Shown in pieces: positions 7,170 through 15,106 of a stretch of 64,000 nt of DNA. Numbering within the stretch: the first letter of the stretch is position 1; every line of letters starts with the position of its first letter. The stretch lies in assembly GCA_022826945.1 (NCBI GenBank), contig JAJDTY010000037.1, positions 1 to 64,000 of the forward strand, in the 5' to 3' direction. The position numbers and the translations under genes are program-made. Below the pieces are notes generated by a model. It had not been told where the DNA came from, searched no databases, and worked only from the letters and a program-made list of their open reading frames with translations. The stretch is from Candidatus Binatia bacterium (GTDB lineage Bacteria > Desulfobacterota > Binatia > Bin18).

Positions 7170-7835
7170 ATGCCCCGCTTCGCGCATCTCATTTTCGACC
7201 TGGATGGAACCCTGGTTGATACCAAAGCCGACTTGGCGGCGGCAACCAATCATATGTTGCGGGAGCTGGGTCTTCCGCTGCTGTCCGTTGCCCAAGTTGA
7301 AAGTTTTATCGGGCTTGGTGCGCGCGTGCTGATCGAACGGGCGCTGGGCCAGGAGCGAGCGAATCTCGTTGCAGCAGGCTTTACGCTCTTCATGGACTAT
7401 TACGACGCCCATCTACTCGACCGTACCAAGCCTTATCCAGGTATGGAAACGCTTCTCACAGTCGCCCGCGACCAAGGGAAATGTTTGTCTGTTTTGACGA
7501 ATAAGCCGGAGCGGCCAACCCGAGAGATTCTGTCGGGTCTGGGTCTTCTGGATCATTTTCAGGCGATCATTGGGGGCGATACCCTTCCGAAGCGAAAACC
7601 TGACCCACAAGGGGTTTTCGTGTTGCAGCAAGCGGTCGGCCACGCTCGGACCGAGACGCTGCTGGTCGGGGACTCTGCGATTGATATGCGCACGGGCCAA
7701 GTCGCGGGTATTGCTACCTGTGGGGTAACGTGGGGATTTGGACACGCAGGTTTTGAAACCTGCCCTCCCACGTTTCTGGTTGAAACGGTGCCGGCCCTTC
7801 AGCGGATCGTTATGGGGCCGTCGCTATCCCCCTAA
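7170..7835 (+). CDS. gph: Phosphoglycolate phosphatase-like HAD hydrolase
   Basis: A HAD-superfamily phosphatase of about 221 residues. Motif I is FDLDGTLVDT, motif II SVLTNKPERP, the motif III Lys is in KRKPDP, and motif IV is LLVGDSAIDMRTG. The cap domain lies between motifs I and II. The gph group hydrolyses 2-phosphoglycolate formed by DNA repair or oxygenation side reactions; other small sugar phosphates are possible. The start is ATG 7170 rather than TTG 7161, which lies inside the upstream terminator's T-run. Its last 12 bases overlap the end of the convergent folP gene. Confidence 0.88.
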   Translation: MPRFAHLIFDLDGTLVDTKADLAAATNHMLRELGLPLLSVAQVESFIGLGARVLIERALGQERANLVAAGFTLFMDYYDAHLLDRTKPYPGMETLLTVARDQGKCLSVLTNKPERPTREILSGLGLLDHFQAIIGGDTLPKRKPDPQGVFVLQQAVGHARTETLLVGDSAIDMRTGQVAGIATCGVTWGFGHAGFETCPPTFLVETVPALQRIVMGPSLSP

Positions 7836-8696
7836 CGGTCCGCGCAGCCGTTCGGCCATGCGGACCGCCTCAACGGTCTCTCTGACATCATGGGCGCGGA
7901 TGATATGGGCCCCGTTGACCACCGCAATGGCGGCACAGGTCAGCGAGCCTATAAGCCGATCCTGGACGTTAGGCTGGTCCAGAATCTTGCCAATAAAGGA
8001 TTTACGCGAGGCTCCGACGAGGAGGGGAAATCCTAACGACCGCAGGTCTGCCAGCGCCCGCAGCACCAGGCAATCCCACTCGTCCCAGGCAATCCCAGGC
8101 TTGCGAAAGAATCCAATCCCAGGGTCGAGCACGATCTGTTGCCGTGGAATGCCGGCTTGCTCCGCGCGCGCCAGACTGTCCCGCAGGGCGTTTTGGATGC
8201 GCGCCAAAGGTGGTCCACTTTGGGGGTGTTGTTCACTTGCCATCAGAATCGCGCCAGATCCAAAACGGGCAATCAGCGCAGCCATGGCCGGATCATGCCT
8301 CAGACCACTGACATCGTTGATAATCCGAGCGCCCGCCCGCAGGGCGGCCTGGGCTGGCTGGGCTCGCTTGGTATCGGCCGAGATTGGAATTGAGACGGTC
8401 GCAGCAGTGGCTTCAACTGCCTGGGCTAAACGTTCAGTTTCTTCTGTAACGGAAATATCGGTTTTTATGTATGGGGCAGTGGACATTGCCCCAATATCAA
8501 TGATATCAGCTCCCTCACCTGCCAGTGCATGCGCCGTTTCCGCTATCTGCTCACGATTGGTCTGGACTGAGCCTGGGTAAAAAGACTCAGGGCTGACGTT
8601 CAGAACGGCCATAATCCGGACCGGTAGTGTATCGCCGACCGGAATGCCTGCCAATCGTGCAGAGAGGGGGGGAGGGATGTGGCTCATGAGGGGCAT
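7824..8696 (-). CDS. folP: Dihydropteroate synthase, divergent archaeal-like signature
   Basis: A 290-residue TIM-barrel pterin-binding enzyme expected to join a pterin diphosphate with p-aminobenzoate. Pterin-binding signatures are present but unusual: MAVLNVSPESFYPGSV instead of the bacterial ILNVTPDSFSDGG, DIGAMSTAPY instead of DIGGESTRPG, ISADTKRA, INDVSGL, IVLDPGIGF and GASRKSFIG. The M-H-x-R-G type loop reads MASEQHPQSG. To my recollection, NVSPESFY and DIGAMSTAPY are features of archaeal and some environmental bacterial DHPS homologues. It overlaps convergent gph by 12 nt. No other folate gene is adjacent. Function in folate synthesis is likely; use of a different pterin or aryl amine is possible. 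Confidence 0.82.
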   Translation of the reverse strand: MPLMSHIPPPLSARLAGIPVGDTLPVRIMAVLNVSPESFYPGSVQTNREQIAETAHALAGEGADIIDIGAMSTAPYIKTDISVTEETERLAQAVEATAATVSIPISADTKRAQPAQAALRAGARIINDVSGLRHDPAMAALIARFGSGAILMASEQHPQSGPPLARIQNALRDSLARAEQAGIPRQQIVLDPGIGFFRKPGIAWDEWDCLVLRALADLRSLGFPLLVGASRKSFIGKILDQPNVQDRLIGSLTCAAIAVVNGAHIIRAHDVRETVEAVRMAERLRGPLGG

Positions 8697-8822
8697 GCTA
8701 TACCGTTACTGAGCAGAAGTTGAGACCGGCCTGGGGAGAGACGGCAGAAGCGGCATTTTTGGTTTGCGGGCTCCTGCATTTTTCACTACACTACCCTGGC
8801 ATGAGTATAGGAGAGTAGCACT

Positions 8823-9440
8823 ATGAAATTGTACGACTTCCCCCTCAGCCCCTACTGCCAGAAAGTCCGCCTCGTACTGGCTGAAAAAGAGTTATCGTAC
8901 GATAAGGTCTTTGTTGATCTGACGAAGAGCGAACAGCGCAGTCCTGAATTTCTCCGGTTAAATCCGTACGGGAAGGTACCGGTCCTGATCGATGACGAAG
9001 AAGTCATTTACGACTCGACGTTTATTAATGAATATCTTGATGATGAATATCCGCATCCTCCCCTGCGCCCCGAGCCTTCCGGGGATCGGGCGCGGGTACG
9101 GATGTTTGAAGACTTTGCTGACACGTCCTTTACGGCGCAGTGTGGACTGCTGTATGCCGAGCAGCGGAAACCCGAAGATCAAATCGATCACGAGCGTGTG
9201 CAGCACTATCAGGGAGACGTCATTCGCGTGCTCGAATTTCTTGACCGGCATCTGAACGGCAAAGAATATCTGGTTGACGAATTTTCATTAGCCGACCTTG
9301 CGTTTACCCCTCGGTTGTTGATTCTGTCGCAGCTTGGCGTGGAACTCCCTTCTCGGCTCAGACATGTTTCGGCTTGGATTAAGCGCTTATCCCAGCGTCC
9401 GTGTGTGGAACAGTTGCTGAAGGAACTCAATATGGCGTAG
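8823..9440 (+). CDS. Glutathione S-transferase family protein (SspA-like)
   Basis: A 205-residue protein with an N-terminal thioredoxin-like domain (MKLYDFPLSPYCQKVRLVLAEK, then NPYGKVPVLIDDE with the cis-Pro, then YDSTFINEYLDDEYP) and a C-terminal helical domain ending in FSLADLAFTPRL. This is the soluble GST architecture. The Ser and Cys in LSPYCQKVR occupy the catalytic position, so a thiol-transferase, dehalogenase-like or SspA-type role is possible. AGGAGAG precedes the ATG. It is followed by a Lon-N protein gene on the same strand. No operon partner indicates a substrate. Confidence 0.85.
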   Translation: MKLYDFPLSPYCQKVRLVLAEKELSYDKVFVDLTKSEQRSPEFLRLNPYGKVPVLIDDEEVIYDSTFINEYLDDEYPHPPLRPEPSGDRARVRMFEDFADTSFTAQCGLLYAEQRKPEDQIDHERVQHYQGDVIRVLEFLDRHLNGKEYLVDEFSLADLAFTPRLLILSQLGVELPSRLRHVSAWIKRLSQRPCVEQLLKELNMA

Positions 9441-9513
9441 CCTGTCCGGTATGGGCTCGGGGGGCCTGACAGCTCGGATATTGCGTATCCCCAGTGAGAA
9501 AAGCGAGGCTGCT

Positions 9514-10161
9514 GTGTCTGAACTGCCTGACATTATTCCGGTTTTTCCATTACCAAATGTCGTTCTGTTCCCGCGCGTCCAGCTTCCGTTGCATATCTTT
9601 GAGCCGCGCTACCGCGCCATGGTGCGGGATGTCATGGAGGCAGAGCCGCCGCTTATCGGCATGGCCTTGCTCCGGGGTGACTGGCAGGAGCAGTATGAAG
9701 GCAATCCTCAAGTGTTCCCGGTCGGCTGTGTAGGCAAGATGGTGAAGACCGTGCCGCTCCCGGACGGGCGGTTTAATATTCTCCTGCAGGGGCTACGGGA
9801 ATATCGCATTCAGGAAGAATTTCACGATAAAAGCTATCGTCGGGCTCGGGTAGAATGGCTCCCGCAGAGAAACCAGACGCTTGAGCCAGCGCAACGTGAG
9901 GCCCTCGGCCGTCTGTTAGCGTCCTATTTGCAGAAGGATGAGGTGGTACAGAAATTCTTGGCAGACCCCGATATCACCGATGAACTCTTCATTAATTTCT
10001 TTGCCTTTCAGCTTGACCTCCTGCCTATCGAGAAGCAAAGCCTGCTGGACGCCGCAACGCTCGACGAACGGGCAGCCTGCTTGCGGGATACCCTTGACTT
10101 CAAGTTGTCAGAGAGCAACTGGCCAAAGGGTGGGGGTGGGGGAAAAGATCGTCTCCACTAG
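9514..10161 (+). CDS. Lon N-terminal substrate-binding domain protein
   Basis: About 215 residues from GTG 9514, which is preceded by GCGAGG; the track start at 9451 adds an unlikely N-terminus. The segment IPVFPLPNVVLFPRVQLPLHIFEPRY is diagnostic of the Lon N-terminal (PUA-like) domain. No AAA+ or Ser-Lys protease domain follows, so it is a stand-alone protein of the LON-substrate-binding type, proposed to act as an adaptor or peptide-binding factor. It is an intact family-length member. It ends 91 bases before nuoI, from which no functional link can be inferred. Confidence 0.88.
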   Translation: MSELPDIIPVFPLPNVVLFPRVQLPLHIFEPRYRAMVRDVMEAEPPLIGMALLRGDWQEQYEGNPQVFPVGCVGKMVKTVPLPDGRFNILLQGLREYRIQEEFHDKSYRRARVEWLPQRNQTLEPAQREALGRLLASYLQKDEVVQKFLADPDITDELFINFFAFQLDLLPIEKQSLLDAATLDERAACLRDTLDFKLSESNWPKGGGGGKDRLH

Positions 10162-10252
10162 AAACTGCCTTGACAAACATAGGCCCCCTCATAATAGTGA
10201 GATGCGACGGGTAGCGGCGAGCCCGCTATTAGACAGAGGTAGATAGGACTCC

Positions 10253-10861
10253 ATGAAACGTAAAGAAGAGATGACGTGGTGGGAGCGACTGTATATCCCG
10301 GAAATCGTGCGTGGTCTTGTTGTCACCATGTCCCACTTCTGGCGGAATCTGACGCTGCATATGCTGCATGCGCTCGGCTTCGCCAAAGGGACGCGGGCTG
10401 CATATACGGTCCAATATCCGGAAGAGCGCAAGCGCTACCCGGACGTCTATCGGGGGAGTCACCGGCTGACGCTCAAAGAGGACGGCTCGGTCCGCTGTAC
10501 CTCGTGTTTTCTGTGTGCAACGGCCTGTCCGGCCAACTGCATTCACATCGAGGCTGGGGAACACCCCGACCCCGACGTGGAAAAATTTCCGTTGCGCTAC
10601 GAAATCGATACCCTACGCTGCATTTACTGCGGGATGTGCGTCGAAGCCTGTCCATGTGACGCGATCCGGATGGATACCTATGTGCATCCGCGCATTTGGG
10701 GCTATGATCGTAAAGATTTTATCGAATCCAAAGAAACCCTTATGAATCGTTCCCGCACCCTGGCGACGGGTGGCCGGGATTCCATTATGACTGAAATGCT
10801 GGAGAGTTATCAGGAAGCAGAGCAGCAAGTAGCCAAGGAAATTGGCGCCCCTGGAGCCTGA
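10253..10861 (+). CDS. nuoI: NADH-quinone oxidoreductase subunit I-like ferredoxin
   Basis: A 202-residue protein with two 4Fe-4S motifs, CTSCFLCATACPANC and CIYCGMCVEACPCDAI, matching NuoI, which carries clusters N6a and N6b between the peripheral arm and quinone site of complex I. An N-terminal amphipathic segment (WRNLTLHMLHALGF) is also NuoI-like. The second motif has CPCDAI where CPVDAI or CPTEAI is usual, adding an extra Cys. The gene stands alone, with no other nuo genes in the window, and is followed 22 bases later by a rhodanese-ThiF fusion. It may serve complex I from outside the operon, or be a dedicated ferredoxin. Confidence 0.85.
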   Translation: MKRKEEMTWWERLYIPEIVRGLVVTMSHFWRNLTLHMLHALGFAKGTRAAYTVQYPEERKRYPDVYRGSHRLTLKEDGSVRCTSCFLCATACPANCIHIEAGEHPDPDVEKFPLRYEIDTLRCIYCGMCVEACPCDAIRMDTYVHPRIWGYDRKDFIESKETLMNRSRTLATGGRDSIMTEMLESYQEAEQQVAKEIGAPGA

Positions 10862-10883
10862 GGCTCTCTCGCGGAGGCAGACT

Positions 10884-12062
10884 ATGGCAAAGACCTATCA
10901 GGAACTCATGACCGAGGCCCGAGACAGTGTACCGGAAGTCACGATTGATGAGGTGCAAGCCCAAATGGAAAACGGTGCGCGGCCAACCTTGCTCGATGTG
11001 CGGGAACGCGAGGAGTACCGTGAGGGCCATCTTGAAGGATCGGTCCCGCTCCCGCGCGGTTTTCTCGAAATGCGCATCGAAGAGGCCGTCCCGGATAAGA
11101 ATACGCCCATCGTGGCGTATTGTGCCGGCGGCGTCCGCTCGCTCATCGCCGCTCGGACGCTCAAGGAAATGGGCTATGAGAATGTGACTTCCATGTCCGG
11201 CGGCTATACGGCTTGGAAAAACGCCGGCTATAAATGGGTGGCGGATCGACAGTTCACCCCAGATCAGATCACGCGCTACGCACGCCATTTTACCCTGCCG
11301 GAAGTCGGGGAAGCGGGTCAGGCCAAATTGCTCGACGCCAAAGTATTATGCGTTGGGGCGGGCGGCCTCGGATCGCCGGTGGCTCTATATCTGGCCGCGG
11401 CCGGGGTCGGTACGATAGGGATTGCCGACCATGACACCGTTGATATGAGCAATCTCCAACGCCAGATCCTGCACACCAACGACCGGGTCGGGATGCCCAA
11501 GGTGGAGTCGGCGCAACTGACCCTGAACGCGCTCAACCCCGATGTCAATGTCGTCCAGTTCAAAGAGCGCCTCTCTTCCGAAAACGTCATGCGCATTATC
11601 GACGACTTCGATATCGTGGTGAACGGCTGCGATAATTTCCCGACCCGCTATCTCATTAACGACGCCTGCGTCATGGCCAAGAAGATGCTCGTCGATGGCT
11701 CGATCTTCCAGTTTGAAGGCCAGGTCACGGTGGTCGATCCGACCGAAGGCCCTTGCTATCGCTGCCTGTTTCCCGAGCCGCCCCCTCCGGGGATGGCTCC
11801 GAGCTGTGCCGAAGCCGGCGTCCTTGGTGTGCTGCCCGGACTCGTCGGCTGCGTGCAGGCGCTCGAAGTGATCAAGATCATTCTCGGTGCGGGCAAGCCG
11901 CTTGTCGGACGGATGATGCATTTTGATACGCTCAGCTCGGAAATCCGGGTGTTGAAACTGCGCAAAGATCCGAACTGTTTGGTGTGCGGCGCCAACCCGA
12001 AAATCAAGAAGCTGATCGATTACGAAGAGTTTTGTGGTCTGCGACCGGCCAACGCCGCCTAG
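10884..12062 (+). CDS. Rhodanese-ThiF/MoeB fusion (E1-like adenylyltransferase/sulfurtransferase)
   Basis: A 392-residue protein from ATG 10884, with GCGGAGG upstream. Residues about 1-115 form a rhodanese domain with active-site Cys in YCAGGVRS. Residues about 130-392 form an E1-like domain: GAGGLGSPVALYLAAAGVG for nucleotide binding, DHDTVDMSNLQRQ, NGCDNFPTRYLIND, and two Zn-binding pairs CYRC and CLVC. The enzyme should adenylate the C-terminal glycine of a ubiquitin-like sulfur carrier and pass sulfur to it, for molybdopterin, thiamine or thio-amino acid synthesis. The rhodanese is N-terminal, whereas MoeZ/MOCS3 proteins carry it C-terminally. The MoaD-like gene 31 bases downstream is the obvious partner. 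Confidence 0.92.
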   Translation: MAKTYQELMTEARDSVPEVTIDEVQAQMENGARPTLLDVREREEYREGHLEGSVPLPRGFLEMRIEEAVPDKNTPIVAYCAGGVRSLIAARTLKEMGYENVTSMSGGYTAWKNAGYKWVADRQFTPDQITRYARHFTLPEVGEAGQAKLLDAKVLCVGAGGLGSPVALYLAAAGVGTIGIADHDTVDMSNLQRQILHTNDRVGMPKVESAQLTLNALNPDVNVVQFKERLSSENVMRIIDDFDIVVNGCDNFPTRYLINDACVMAKKMLVDGSIFQFEGQVTVVDPTEGPCYRCLFPEPPPPGMAPSCAEAGVLGVLPGLVGCVQALEVIKIILGAGKPLVGRMMHFDTLSSEIRVLKLRKDPNCLVCGANPKIKKLIDYEEFCGLRPANAA

Positions 12063-12093
12063 CCCGATGGGGTCAGTCTCAGCACCACCGCAT

Positions 12094-12351
12094 ATGGCCG
12101 ATTCCGTCACCATAACCGTCAAGCTTTTTGCGGCGCTGAAAAAATATACCCCGCAGGGGAGTCCGGATGGCGTCTCACTCTCCCTGCCCGCTGGGGCAAC
12201 AGTCCAGGACGCGGTTGATATGTTGAACATTCCACGCGAGCAGGCGGGTATGCTTGTTGTGGGTGATACCTATGTCGAAGTGGGGACGGTCCTTGAAAAC
12301 GGACTGGAACTGAGCATTTTTCCGCCGCTTGCCGGTGGGGTGTGTGGATAG
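12094..12351 (+). CDS. MoaD/ThiS-like sulfur carrier with residues after Gly-Gly
   Basis: An 85-residue ubiquitin-fold protein: VTITVKLFAALKKYTP, an SLPAGATVQDAVDML helix region, then ELSIFPPLAGGVCG at the C-terminus. Sulfur carriers normally end in a free Gly-Gly that is adenylated. Here three residues, Val-Cys-Gly, follow the Gly-Gly, so either a peptidase exposes the diglycine or the final Gly is used directly. Similar short tails are known on a few carriers activated by JAMM-type peptidases, but none is seen nearby. The start is ATG 12094 or, less likely, 12067. It lies directly behind the E1-like gene and before a strong terminator, so the two form the end of a transcription unit. Confidence 0.85.
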   Translation: MADSVTITVKLFAALKKYTPQGSPDGVSLSLPAGATVQDAVDMLNIPREQAGMLVVGDTYVEVGTVLENGLELSIFPPLAGGVCG

Positions 12352-12390
12352 CCACGGATAAGAAGGGCGCATGCCAGGGGATGATAGTGG

Positions 12391-12422
12391 AAAGGGACAC
12401 GGTCTACCGTGTCCCTTTTTTT
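12391..12422 (+). terminator. Strong intrinsic terminator after the sulfur-carrier gene
   Basis: AAAGGGACACGGT and ACCGTGTCCCTTT are perfectly complementary around a tiny loop and are followed by a run of seven T. It separates the nuoI-ThiF-MoaD group from the transketolase gene. Confidence 0.92.
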
Positions 12423-12445
12423 ACCTTTAGGGGGAGGGACGAATC

Positions 12446-14287
12446 GTGAGGGTTGATCTCAACGCTTTACAGGCAACTGCGGATACACTGCGTATCCACT
12501 CATTGCGTACCACAGCCGCAGCAGGCTCCGGCCATCCGACGTCGTGTATGTCCGCTGCGGATATCATGGCGGCCGTGTTCTTTGCCGACATGCGTTTCGA
12601 CCCCGCCAATCCGGCCCATCCGGGCAATGATAGATTTGTGCTGTCAAAAGGACACGCCGCTCCCGTCCTCTATGCGGCCCTGGCGGAAGCCGGAGCCTTG
12701 CCGCTGGAGCAGTTGCCTTCGCTCCGCAAGTTCTCCAGTGATTTGGAAGGCCACCCCACGCCGCGCATCCCCTGGGTGGGTGCCGCAACCGGCTCACTCG
12801 GGCAGGGACTCTCGGTCGGGGTCGGCATGGCGCTGAATGGTAAACGCCTGGATAAGCTCGACTACCGCGTCTATGTCCTGCTGGGCGACGGAGAGGTCGC
12901 AGAAGGCGGTGTCTGGGAAGCCGCGGCCATGGCGTCGTACTATCAGCTCGACAACCTCATTGGCATTGTTGATGTCAACGGCATGGGGCAGAGCGAACGG
13001 ACCATGTACAATTTTGACGTGGAAACCTATCAGCGTCGTTTTGCCGCGTTCGGTTGGAATGCGCTGGTGATTGATGGCCATAACATCGAAGAAGTCATAG
13101 CCGCGCTCAACCAGGCCCACGCCACCAAGGACCGACCAACCATGCTGGTCGCCAAGACGTTCAAGGGGAAAGGCGTCTCTTTTCTTGAGGATAAACCCGG
13201 TTGGCACGGAAAGCCGCTCAAGGGGGACGATCTGGACAAAGCGCTGGGTGAGTTGACGCTCGACCAGCGCGTAGAGGTGCCCGCTGTGATGCGACCGCAA
13301 ACCAACGGGTTTTCTCCGGCTGGTGCCAGCGGAAGCGTCCCTGCCCCGGCCTATGAGTTAGGAGAGAAGATCGCGACCCGCGTGGCCTACGGAACCGCCC
13401 TGGCCAAGCTCGGAGCGGTGGACTCCCGGTTGGTCGCTCTCGACGGGGATACCAAGAATTCAACCTTTGCCGAAACCTTTCTCAAGGCTCACCCGGAGCG
13501 GTATTTTGAGAGTTATATTGCTGAGCAAAACATGGTCGGAGCCGCGGTCGGGCTGGCCGCGTGCGGCAAGATTCCGTTTGCCTCGACGTTTGCGGCCTTT
13601 CTCACCCGGGCGTTTGACCATATTCGCATGGCGGCCATCTCCGGCGTGTGCATCAAATACGTTGGCTCGCATTGCGGGGTCTCGATTGGGGAAGACGGCC
13701 CGTCTCAGATGGGGTTGGAAGATTTGGCGATGATGCGGGCCATTCCCAACTCGGTCGTGCTCTATCCCAGCGATGCAGTGGCAACCGAACGTCTGGTCAG
13801 CGCCATGCCCGACCTGCCCGGTACGACCTATCTGCGTACCACCCGTCCGGCAACGCCGGTGCTCTATCCCAACACCGAGGAGTTTCCCATTGGTGGCAGC
13901 AAACTGCTGCGGTCCAGCGATAACGATGTACTGACAGTCGTTGCCGCCGGGGTGACGCTGCACGAAGCGCTTGCGGCCAGCGAGACGCTGAAGGGCGAGG
14001 GGGTGGCTATTCGCCTGATTGACGCCTACTCGGTCAAACCGATTGATGCCCAGGGTCTACTGGCCGCGGCCAGCCAAACGGATAATACCCTGCTCGTGGT
14101 CGAAGACCACTATTATGACGGCGGTTTAGGCGACGCCGTGCTGAACGCGGTTGCGGCTCATGGGGTCAAGGTTCACAAACTCGCGGTGAATGGCGTCCCT
14201 CGCTCCGGTGCGCCGGCAGAGTTACTCGACGCTTTTGGCATCAGCGCTCAACATATTGTTGCCCGCGTCAAAAAGCTGACAGCCTAA
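12446..14287 (+). CDS. tkt: Transketolase, single-chain compact type
   Basis: This thiamine-diphosphate enzyme transfers two-carbon ketol units in the pentose phosphate and Calvin pathways. The 613-residue protein has an N-terminal TPP domain (GSGHPTSCMSAADI, SKGHAAPVLYAAL, ATGSLGQGLSVGVG, GDGEVAEGGVWEAA), a pyrimidine-binding domain (FAETFLKAHPERYFESYIAEQN with the catalytic Glu) and a C-terminal domain. The length and motifs resemble the shorter transketolases of animals, archaea and some bacteria rather than the 660-residue TktA type. It starts at a GTG with GGGGAGGGA upstream. It stands alone, after a terminator and before an intergenic repeat. Confidence 0.93.
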   Translation: MRVDLNALQATADTLRIHSLRTTAAAGSGHPTSCMSAADIMAAVFFADMRFDPANPAHPGNDRFVLSKGHAAPVLYAALAEAGALPLEQLPSLRKFSSDLEGHPTPRIPWVGAATGSLGQGLSVGVGMALNGKRLDKLDYRVYVLLGDGEVAEGGVWEAAAMASYYQLDNLIGIVDVNGMGQSERTMYNFDVETYQRRFAAFGWNALVIDGHNIEEVIAALNQAHATKDRPTMLVAKTFKGKGVSFLEDKPGWHGKPLKGDDLDKALGELTLDQRVEVPAVMRPQTNGFSPAGASGSVPAPAYELGEKIATRVAYGTALAKLGAVDSRLVALDGDTKNSTFAETFLKAHPERYFESYIAEQNMVGAAVGLAACGKIPFASTFAAFLTRAFDHIRMAAISGVCIKYVGSHCGVSIGEDGPSQMGLEDLAMMRAIPNSVVLYPSDAVATERLVSAMPDLPGTTYLRTTRPATPVLYPNTEEFPIGGSKLLRSSDNDVLTVVAAGVTLHEALAASETLKGEGVAIRLIDAYSVKPIDAQGLLAAASQTDNTLLVVEDHYYDGGLGDAVLNAVAAHGVKVHKLAVNGVPRSGAPAELLDAFGISAQHIVARVKKLTA

Positions 14288-14320
14288 TCAGCTGGACTCA
14301 TGCTGGGGAGGGAGTCGATA

Positions 14321-14370
14321 TCTCCTCTTGGGAGGGGTGCCGCGTAGCGGCGGGGTGGGTTCTTCCTCAT
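14321..14370. repeat. Intergenic REP-like element with GCCGC-GTA-GCGGC palindrome
   Basis: TCCTCTTGGGAGGGGTGCCG is followed by the palindrome GCCGCGTAGCGGC and GGGGTGGGTTCTTCC. The mixture of a G-run hairpin and short palindrome is typical of dispersed intergenic repeats. It lies between the convergent tkt and trmB genes. Confidence 0.45.
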
Positions 14371-14425
14371 CTCGTCATCTCTAGGTGCCCTCTTTATACA
14401 ACGGCCCGTGTCGGGTTGGACAGCC

Positions 14426-15022
14426 CTATGTCTTCTTGCAGAATCCGGCGTAGTAGATGGGCTTGCCCGCATCCATAAACTGACGTTCAAAGTCGGTCAG
14501 AATCAACTTGCCGTTTTGATTCCGCTGGTCCCGTTGCCAGGGAAATTGCGTCAGCTCAGCAACTGCCTTCAACTGTTTGACCATTTCGACAAAATACGTC
14601 TGGACATCGGTGGCGATCAATATTTTTCCGCCGGGAACGAGGGCGCGGGTGAGCGCGACGCAGAAGTCGCCCCGAAACAGACGCCGACGGTGATGCCGCC
14701 GCTTCCACCACGGGTCCGGGAAGTAAAGATGGAAAATGGTTACGGATTCGGGCCGAATCAGGGTGTCGAGCACGCAACTGATATCGGCGGCAAGGGCGAG
14801 CACATTGTCCGGCTGTTCGCGCTCGATCAACTCCTTGATCCGATACACCCGCCGTCTGGAGAACTCGACCCCGAAGAAATTATGCTCTGGTGTGCTTTGG
14901 GCCGCCGCCAGGAGAAAAGCGCCTTTTCCAGGACCGATTTCAACTTCAACGGGATTGGTATTGCCGAATATATCCTTCCAGGCTGGAGGAGTAAGTGGGG
15001 GCGGGATATTCTCGGCGCTCAT
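14426..15022 (-). CDS. trmB: tRNA (guanine-N7-)-methyltransferase
   Basis: TrmB uses S-adenosylmethionine to form m7G46 in the tRNA variable loop. The 198-residue product has the SAM-binding VEIGPGKGAFLLAAAQ, the family-specific FFGVEFSRRRVYRI, and the signature HLYFPDPWWKRRHHRRRL with catalytic and tRNA-contact residues. It is a normal full-length single-domain member. It is last of three minus-strand genes (two SDR genes upstream, 84 bases away), though a shared function is not evident. Confidence 0.95.
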   Translation of the reverse strand: MSAENIPPPLTPPAWKDIFGNTNPVEVEIGPGKGAFLLAAAQSTPEHNFFGVEFSRRRVYRIKELIEREQPDNVLALAADISCVLDTLIRPESVTIFHLYFPDPWWKRRHHRRRLFRGDFCVALTRALVPGGKILIATDVQTYFVEMVKQLKAVAELTQFPWQRDQRNQNGKLILTDFERQFMDAGKPIYYAGFCKKT

Positions 15023-15106
15023 AGCGGAGGGAGTGTAGCGGGCTACCGGGGATTATACCACTCCATGCCGGACGCCTAGGGCTTTGTGGGGGACACACCG
15101 ATTGTC

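Noticed and set aside
7738-8580. 280-residue plus-strand ORF opposite folP
   Set aside because: Rich in Ser, Arg and Ala with no motifs, and antisense to a recognisable dihydropteroate synthase.
11385-12230. 281-residue minus-strand ORF opposite the ThiF fusion
   Set aside because: It is a shadow of a gene with clear E1-like motifs and has no family of its own.
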